64,000 nt of DNA. Origin: Distichodus sexfasciatus. Lineage: Eukaryota > Chordata > Actinopteri > Characiformes > Distichodontidae. Below the pieces are notes generated by a model. That model was not told where the DNA came from and did not search any database. It saw nothing but the letters and a program-made list of their open reading frames with translations. This document shows, piece by piece, positions 57,141 to 64,000 of the stretch (within the stretch, counting starts at the first letter, position 1; each line of letters starts with the position of its first letter). Location of the stretch: positions 222,354 through 286,353 of the forward strand of contig JAVGVS010000390.1 in the NCBI GenBank assembly GCA_032718565.1, given 5' to 3'. The position numbers and the translations under genes were made by a program.

Positions 57141-57590
57141 TAGCATGTTGCTGTTAGCACATGCTAACACGATTAGTATGTTGCTAGCATTATGCTAATG
57201 ATATTAGCATGTTGCTAGCATGACGTTTAGCTGATTAGCATGTTGCTAGCATGACGTTTAGCTGATTAGCATGTTGCCAGCATTATGCTAACTATATTAG
57301 CATGTTGCTAGCAACATCATTAGGAGTGCTGTTAACATGATGCTAACATGATTAGCATGTTGCTAGCATTATGGTAATAATATTAGCATGTCGCTAGCGT
57401 TACGGTAATTATATTAGCACATGGCTAGCATGATGCTAACTTATATTAGCATTTCGTTGTTTTTTTGCTAGCAAATAACTTTAGAATGCTTCCATCATGA
57501 TGCTAGGGCAAGTTTAGCATGTTGCTAGCATTATGCTAATAATATTAGCATGTTGCTAGTATTATGCTGACTATATTAGCATTTGTTTTA
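57141..57590. repeat. 31-bp minisatellite with self-complementary unit
   Basis: Units of the form attagcatgttgctagcat plus a 12-base variable end (tatgctaatgat, gacgtttagctg, tatgctaactat) recur at a 31-base period, about 14 copies with some irregular spacers. gctagc and ttagcat/atgctaa words are self-complementary, so each unit can form a hairpin. Confidence 0.85.
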
Positions 57591-58092
57591 ACATGATTAC
57601 TAATATGAACAGGAAGCAATATTGTCTTATTGGTCAAGTATCACTGCTATACCAGCACTTTAAAATGTTGTTTTTTCTACAGAGAACTGAAGGAAATGCA
57701 TTATTGAGGCCCAAGTTTTACACGGCAGCATCACTCACATTTTCTTCAGAAAATGTACCTCTCTAGTTTTATTTTATAATTTCTATTTTTCAGCCTAAGC
57801 CTTTGGTGAACTGATTTTTTAAAAAAAATAACTTAGCCTATCCTTTAGTTTTGCTTATATTGGCAATAGTGAGAAGTGTTATTGTTAAGCTCAATATATT
57901 TGATATAGCCATCCCAATTAAGGTAGATGTCATGTTTTGAAGGTTGTTACAATCTGATGAGGAACATTTACTTGATTTTGTTGTTTTATATTTCAGTTTT
58001 CCTGGAGGACTTCCAAGCACTATCGTGGTCAGGGCTTTATGGGGTTTCAAGCAGTGTCTCTAAGAGCCACACCAGCAGAAGCTAGCCTCTAG
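57591..58092. other. No gene seen
   Basis: AT-rich spacer between the minisatellite and the integrase-domain pseudogene. Nothing recognised. Confidence 0.4.
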
Positions 58093-59860
58093 GTGGGACA
58101 CCCAAGTTGGAAAGGTCTAGGTAGAGGCCCGACAGCAATCCAATACATCACAAAGAGTTATCCAGAGCAATCCCACCCCTTCTCGGCCTGCCGCCACTAC
58201 ATATACATGCGCAATTCTTCACGCTTGTTCGCTCTATATGTTTGCTCCAGAACTGCCCTGCTGGAGAATCAGCACAACATAAAGCTTAGTTTGCGGACTC
58301 TTGAGAGAACGTTATGCAGGAATCAATTGTGGCGGAGACGCAATAAACCAGATGAGGCTGAAGTGGCACGTTTTATACACCAGCAGCTAGCAGACGTCGG
58401 GACAACAGCATGGCTATCGGTGGATGCACCAGAAATGTTGGTTGTCCGCATTATTACAGAGCAGAGAAACTGTCCGCTGCTAATGCAACCGTTAGATGGA
58501 CAAGCGAGTTGATCTGCGGTGTTACGCGGTGACCGCGTCGCTACGCAAGCGCACGCTGCGTATAACAGTCGTGGCCAGGATATGATAGGTTAAAACTCAC
58601 GGAATATGCATAAACGATGATGTTGCTTGCCCCAGAATCGGCCAATAAAGCAGAATTCCTGGGTGTGATGAATTTATTGTTGCTTTGGCGTAACACCGGA
58701 ACTAAAGTAAGAATAAATAAACGGTCAATACGTAATGCTGCTCAAACAACATTAACAACCGTGAAGATATCATACCTCGCCTCTTCCTTTAGGTGCAAAC
58801 TTTACTTAGCTTCTTCTCAGCCTCTTAAGCGATTCACATTACTAAGCACAAAACAAACATATTCTATAACATGAGAAACACAAATCTTAAGTGCACAACC
58901 AAAAGCTCTAGAGAAACAAGTGACGACTACGTTACACAAGTGGAGAAGTGATATAGTCAGTATGTCCTAAAGCCCATAAGCTCCCAACTATTGCGCGCGC
59001 CGCCTTATGCCTCCGGTACTTCTTAAAATAAAAGCCCTGTTAATTATGTGGTCGTTACAGATGCATTGATGAGCCCAGAAAAATAATCTGGCTTTGAAGT
59101 ATACAAAACGAAATAATGACCCGAAGAGTAATTGCAGTTATTTCCTGTGTTGCTGAGAATAATGGATTTGCCAAAAATTCAAGTGCTGACCTTGGAACTG
59201 AAAATACGCATTTAGCACATATGCAGACGTTCTTCAGAGACACTGCGAGTGCAGAATGTGTCACTCTTGGTCCAAGCACTGGGAACCAGAGAATTGAACG
59301 ATGGTGGTCCACATTGAGAAGCCAGTGCATACAATTTTGGATGGATCATTTTGTTCACTTTGGTTGAAGATATACTTTGTTGATACTTCATTGACAAATC
59401 TTCATCCAGTTTTGCTTCCACATTTTATACAGGTAACTCTATTTTCGTTTCACTTTTGAATTGATTTTATCCTTATGGTATGGAAGCCCGTTCCCATACA
59501 GTGAAGCTTAATTATATCTTCAAATTACAATGTGCAGTTTTGTGAATTCATTTGACAAGAATATATGTTCAGTTTTTTTTCTTTCTTTCTTTCTTTTCTT
59601 TTTTTTTTGTGAAGGAAGAGCTTGATGAAATAGTCAGTGCCTGGAATTGCCACAGATATATTAACTCAACGCATCGCACCCAGTGGTCGCATCTTTCAAT
59701 AATGTTTGCTGTTCCAGCTTATAAGTGGAGAGTGCAGAATTTCTTTAAAATCCAATTGAACAAACAAAACTGATATTTGCCAAGAGTGAATGTCTATTTC
59801 TGAAGACTATCCTTGTGATGAGAATGTCTTCAACTGTGTGTTTAACTTCATGGCTGGAGC
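58093..59860 (+). pseudogene. Integrase-core (rve-like) gene, split and decayed
   Basis: Resembles a multi-copy fish gene with an integrase core domain; its cellular role is unknown to me. The first piece (58093-58512) reads NIKLSLRTLERTLCRNQLWR then RRNKPDEAEVARFIHQQLAD, the helix-turn-helix-like N-terminus. Roughly 100 codons before the core are missing. Exon 59061-59432, after gttacag, has CIDEPRKIIWL (first Asp), then ADLGTENTHLAHMQTFF (second Asp) and STGNQRIERWWSTLRSQCIQ (Glu), so the DDE residues survive although frames shift. A stop at 59365 precedes FIQFCFHILYR and a gtaact donor. The last exon starts at 59615 after gtgaag: EELDEIVSAWNCHRYINSTH, IMFAVPAY. Relation to Ginger or retroviral integrases is undecided. 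Confidence 0.6.
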
Positions 59861-59929
59861 ATAACCTTGTCATGCTGGAAGGTTTATGAAATTACACCTT
59901 TACTCTCCAACTTTAGAACTGATCCTTCA

Positions 59930-60262
59930 AGGACTGGATTTGAGGACTAGATTCACCCACCATTCTAATTCCAATGCGTCAGTATTGACTATAAGCTAAT
60001 GGTATTGTTTCAATTTATTTACTATTACAGAGTTCCAAAACTGGTATAAAAGTAGTATTAAAGCATTGGTAAAGCATTTCACCAAGACGTTGTTTATGAA
60101 CACAGACCTTAATTCAACTGGACTGACTTGGATGACTAGATTCACCATTCTAATGTAATTACAGCATTCATTATAAGCTATTTAAAGGTATTGCTTTTAA
60201 TTGTATTATTATTTCAGATGGCCAAAATTTGTATAGCTGCAATATTTTCCTTAAGTTAACTT
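59930..60262. repeat. Two-unit direct duplication (~170 bp)
   Basis: gactagattcacccaccattctaa (59945) through the attacag of 60031 repeats as gactagattcaccattctaa (60136) through atttcag at 60219. Common words include cattctaat, tataagcta and ggtattg. It lies just after the integrase-domain pseudogene. Confidence 0.6.
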
Positions 60263-62602
60263 ATCCTATTGTCTGTAGGTGTTGAACTGCAGCCTGGAGT
60301 TACTCTCCTCAATAAAGGCAACCTTGGACCACTGAGGGAATCTCAGAGTCCTGGGATCAAGCCAATCTGTTTAGTTCAACTATAGGTATAAGAAGCTGAC
60401 TACATCTGCTTTTGAGTTCAAGGAAAAATGATCTTCCACAAACTTTTTCACTGTGCAAATTAAGGAGCAAGTCTCCATGATTTTAGTTCACATTTTTAAA
60501 AAGTACCATCTGACCATAAATATTTAAAATAGTTCTGTACTTCCTTATGCATTTAGTTCTATAATTTTATATTACACTGACCTGAGTGATATTAAAAGTT
60601 GTCCCTTAAATGTTTAAAGATGTAATTGTTTTTCCCATTTCATTACAGGTTACAACCATTTATACAGCAAGAGAGTATTTATAGCTAGACTGGTGAGCAC
60701 ACTTTCATATTCTGTATTAATTGACTAATTTTTCAGCAAGTAATTTGGGTAAAAAATATATTTATATATGCCAAAAAACTGTAACATTACACTGGGAAAA
60801 ATTTAATATCCATGATTGGCATTTGATCTATCATCAAATTATTTTTTTTTAATATGATTTTTAAAAATTAGTCTGTCACTTTATTCAGAATTACAGCTGG
60901 TAGTGACAAATGACACCATTGTTTATCTGATAAGAAAATGTAATCAGTCAGTATCTCAAAGAGGGATGAGAGGATAAAATTTCTGAGCTCCTGTGACTGC
61001 AGGTAAAAATACAAATAAAAGAAATACTTTTGTCTGGATCATTATTACTTGTAACACTCCTATTTTGCTTTTTTTTTCTTGAAAAGGACAATCGAGTCTC
61101 AGAACAAGTTTCTGAGGTCAAAGGTTCTGCAATCTCCACCCTTACTCTAATATTGTGCTATATCTATCTATATCAGATTATGGGGTGAGCAGTGAATTAT
61201 ATTTCACTTCTATGATCATTTGGTTTTAAAACATGTATATGTTTAGGGAATTGATTTTTTTTTTTTACTATTATGGACCAAGCAATTCTCTTTATTGTAA
61301 TAAACCTTAAGTTTTGCTGAACCCTTAACTTTGCATATTGCTTACTGCTGACAGACGTAACTGCTTATCCACAGTATGAAGTCTCATACCTTTTAAAAGC
61401 AGTCTCTATGGTGGCTGAGAAGCACGGCCAAGAAAAAGCACTGATGGCTTAATAAGGAAACTTAATTGAATGTACCAATGAACGAATGAATGAATGAATG
61501 ATTCAGTAGGTAACTGAAGTTCATATACTTTTTGTAATATAATATTTGGATCACACTCTAAAAAATTCTTTACAAGGAGTATATTTCAAATACTCAGGCA
61601 CAGAATGTCAGACACTTCATGCATTTTTGTCAAGCAGACCTTAATTATGTTATTGATGACAAGAAAGTTGTCTACCCTCTATACACCAAACAGTGCAAAA
61701 AAATCAGTGCATATTATGTCGTCAGACAGCTACTGACATATTTCTGTATGAAAATTTCTGTAATGAAAACATTAACCTCATAACATTATTGATGCAATTG
61801 CAATTAATTTATTGTATTGCAATGCATTTAGTTACCACTGAGCTGCATTTATGAGTGAAAGTGCATAAATGAGTCTGAGTAATGCTACTTTCTTCTGATG
61901 CAGCTTGTGCCACCTCAGCACTTCAGAGATTTTTTTTATACTGATTGCATTTGATTGCTAACAGCCCTATTTTGTCTTGTAGGCTCAGGCTCCATGAGCC
62001 TACTCTATGTATCCAGATGGAAAAATGTTTACATCCCATCATTTTATATACCCCTTAGGATCACTTTGTCTATTAGGGACACATTACTTAAGGTACAGTA
62101 ACAATTCCATTATAATTTCAGTATGATGATACAAAATCACAGTGATGTTGTTTTGTGTTCTTAGAGGCAGAAATCATTTGTTCCATGCCATCTTCATATC
62201 TATCCTCATGTGCAAAAGAGGCCAGCATGCTGTCAAATTGAGATCTTGTTATCTGTGATCTGTCTTATAACATGCAAGCACACCACATCAGAATAAGAGG
62301 AAAAATGCACAAGCAAACTGGTGTGTAATAAATACCAAAACAACAACTATGACACTTATGACAACATTACAATTTTTGTACGTATAAACTGAGTTTTCCA
62401 GATACAGTAATGTATATATATATATTTTCAAGGTAAAACTGATATGCTGGTCTGTATTTCTTGTATTATGCCTGAAATAAAATTTTAATTGAACTGATTT
62501 TTTTTTAATGCATTTCTTTGTTAATTAATTGTGCAACCTTGTTGTGGTACATATTTAAGCAAACAAAAACCTGTACCGTATTCTAATTTTGAATTTTGTC
62601 TA
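60263..62602. other. No gene seen
   Basis: AT-rich and non-coding, with a (GAAT)n run at 61482-61501 and a plus-strand AATAAA at 62477. No transposon termini were recognised. This is one of the least repetitive parts of the window. Confidence 0.35.
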
Positions 62603-63119
62603 CTAAGATCTGAAATCTGGGTAGTTATAGCAATTGAAAGCCCTCAGGAAAACAACCACAGGTGTGCTACTGGTCTTCTCAAACCCTTTAAGGTCTGTGA
62701 AATCAACTGTTATAGTTTTTCCTATAAACAAATCGGATCCTGTACAGAATCTTAGAAACAGAGACTGTCGTTTTGCATCACACTCCCGCAAGCAAGGGTC
62801 AAGTGCTTTGAAATGTCCTTTGGTGTATATTTCATTGTTTCAGAAAATTTGAGAGATTGCACACCTTCCTCACTGCTGGCTGTAATGCACAGTACACATC
62901 TTCCATTTCCTGCTGGCTCTTGCTCAGAGGTCCGAGTATGCCTGCCCACTGTTCAAGAACATAAGCAGGCTCTTGAATGAGAGTTTTGTGTGCCAGTTCT
63001 TGCAAAATTTGCTTGAAGTTTTCTTCTGTTGGAATCCTCCGACAACTGTAATTGCTCCAAGATCTCAAGCACTTTCCAGGTCTGCAATTACAGAAGTCTG
63101 TTCTGCAGCTTTCTAACAC
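62603..63119 (-). pseudogene. HECT/G2E3-like gene, C-terminal part
   Basis: Minus-strand frames read, from 63119 down, CRRIPTEENFKQILQELAHK then TLIQEPAYVLEQWAGILGPL and ALQPAVRKVCNL, then LKFSETMKYTPKDISKHL, then LCFLRFCTGSDLFIGKTITV and the end AFNCYNYPDF. This order matches fish multi-copy proteins annotated as G2/M-phase-specific E3 ubiquitin ligase-like, where LRFCTG.. is the start of the HECT C-lobe. The active-site Cys region looks like STPVVVFLRAFNCYNYPDF, with a Cys present. Two frame changes (near 62860 and 62770) suggest a pseudogene, or introns I have not resolved. The N-lobe should lie at higher coordinates. Confidence 0.5.
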
Positions 63120-64000
63120 AGCACGCCCATTTTCTGAGCATTAGTTACCAAAAAAGTTGTCAATCAGATCACTTTTTACAGATCCTGTGCTGCTTAAGGT
63201 AAGATGGCAGGGGCAGGTTTTATTGGGAGATACTTTCTTTTCCGTTTCTCAAACAGAATTATTCGGGTTACACTTTCCCACTTTTCTTTGCCAAAATCAT
63301 GTCGAAGAAAGGAACTTAAATTGTGCCCCCAGTGCACTGTCTGGCAGAATTCCTGCCAAAATCCTGACAGGCAATCTCCCTGAACACTCCACCAACATCA
63401 TGGCTCCATCTCATACCGCTGTCCATTTGGTAGAGTAATTTCACTTACTTCATTCCGAAAAGTATGGACAAGGGAGCCATCCCAAAATGTGCAATGAGTT
63501 CTGAAAAATATTTGTCCCTCGGCGAACAAGATTTGTGTGGAACAATGGGTTCTGGGCTCAGACGCAAAGTGTCATCTAAGTTTTGTCTATCTATTCCAGT
63601 GATGTCATCAGTGAGTACTGTCACTACATCGCTTTGTATCCTAGAAAGTAATCTAGTAAGGTCATTGAAGAACTTTTGAAAAAGGAACATTCAGATAATC
63701 ATCTGCAACATTCAGAGATCCTCGGCAGGATCGCAGGGAGATATTAAGACTTCATTAAGCCACATTCTTCACGAAAAATCAAGAATCTGCTGTGTCTGAA
63801 GCTTGAATGAAGTCATTTATTCTGCTGGAAGAAGTGGTAAGACTTTGATCCTGGTTGTTACTGTGTACATCCTCCATTGTGTCTGGCATTTCCACTCTTA
63901 CCTCTCTGCTCTTTCCTCTCCACCTTTTTTGCTGTCAGGTAGAACCTTATCATTAGAGCTTGGATTACATGTATATATGTATTATACATTTTACTGTGGT
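63120..64000 (-). other. Window edge; possible upstream part of the HECT-like gene
   Basis: Minus-strand frame 63690-63445 (DDTLRLSPEPIVPHKSCSPR, KYFSELIAHFGMAPLSILFG) is open for 81 codons, and weaker coding-like text runs at 63440-63300. I do not recognise it. It could be earlier exons of the HECT-like gene or unrelated. No start was identified before the window ends. Confidence 0.25.

Noticed and set aside
57141..57590. CRISPR array
   Set aside because: The units are directly tandem without unique spacers, and the genome is vertebrate-like; it is a minisatellite.

Overview
The window looks like intergenic DNA from a ray-finned (teleost) fish genome. It is AT-rich, has introns with GT..AG borders, and is packed with the transposon types typical of fish: many hAT elements, Tc1/mariner, piggyBac, PIF-Harbinger, L1 and Rex1/L2-like LINEs, tRNA-derived SINEs, BEL/Pao, chromodomain Ty3/Gypsy and an endogenous retrovirus fragment. 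I see no intact single-copy host gene. Almost every recognisable reading frame is a decayed mobile-element gene. All calls come from reading the sequence and from remembered family features; no database search was run.

Layout. 0.6-6.7 kb: a degenerate L1 whose ORF2 is split by hAT-derived DNA. 6.8-12.7 kb: Tc1 pieces (one holding a TTAA-flanked piggyBac MITE), hAT ends, LINE fragments and a promoter-like block. 12.7-21.3 kb: the most interesting unit, a C2H2-finger transposase-like pseudogene with spliced 5' exons, followed on the same strand by a PB1/SAMD3-like gene in at least four exons; an hAT with perfect 8-bp duplications sits just before the second gene's ATG. 21.9-29.1 kb: sparse DNA and several copies of one hAT family, one of them interrupted by a second hAT. 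29.1-33.9 kb: a LINE interrupted by a SINE and by a 3.7 kb element with inverted repeats of about 650-700 bp. 34.1-38.7 kb: a BEL/Pao element split by a LINE and followed by an LTR. 38.7-40.0 kb: a Gypsy integrase, chromodomain and 3' LTR. 41-43.5 kb: a retroviral LTR, a tRNA-Ser-type primer-binding site, a long leader and gag-like frames, cut by a 2.1 kb hAT (43.5-45.6 kb) that holds other repeats. 46.8-47.3 kb: a second SAMD3-like fragment with the same splice sites. 47.6-50 kb: SINE, hAT and a tandem array. 50.3-56.3 kb: a two-gene PIF-Harbinger with a LINE inside. 57.1-57.6 kb: a 31-bp minisatellite. 58.1-59.9 kb: a split integrase-domain pseudogene. 62.6-63.1 kb: the minus-strand end of a HECT/G2E3-like gene that runs toward the window edge.

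Functionally, the window records repeated nested insertion. Target-site duplications and interrupted reading frames give a relative order of insertions at several places. The best candidates for something undescribed are the two-gene transposase plus SAMD3-like unit, the long-TIR element, and the retroviral leader.
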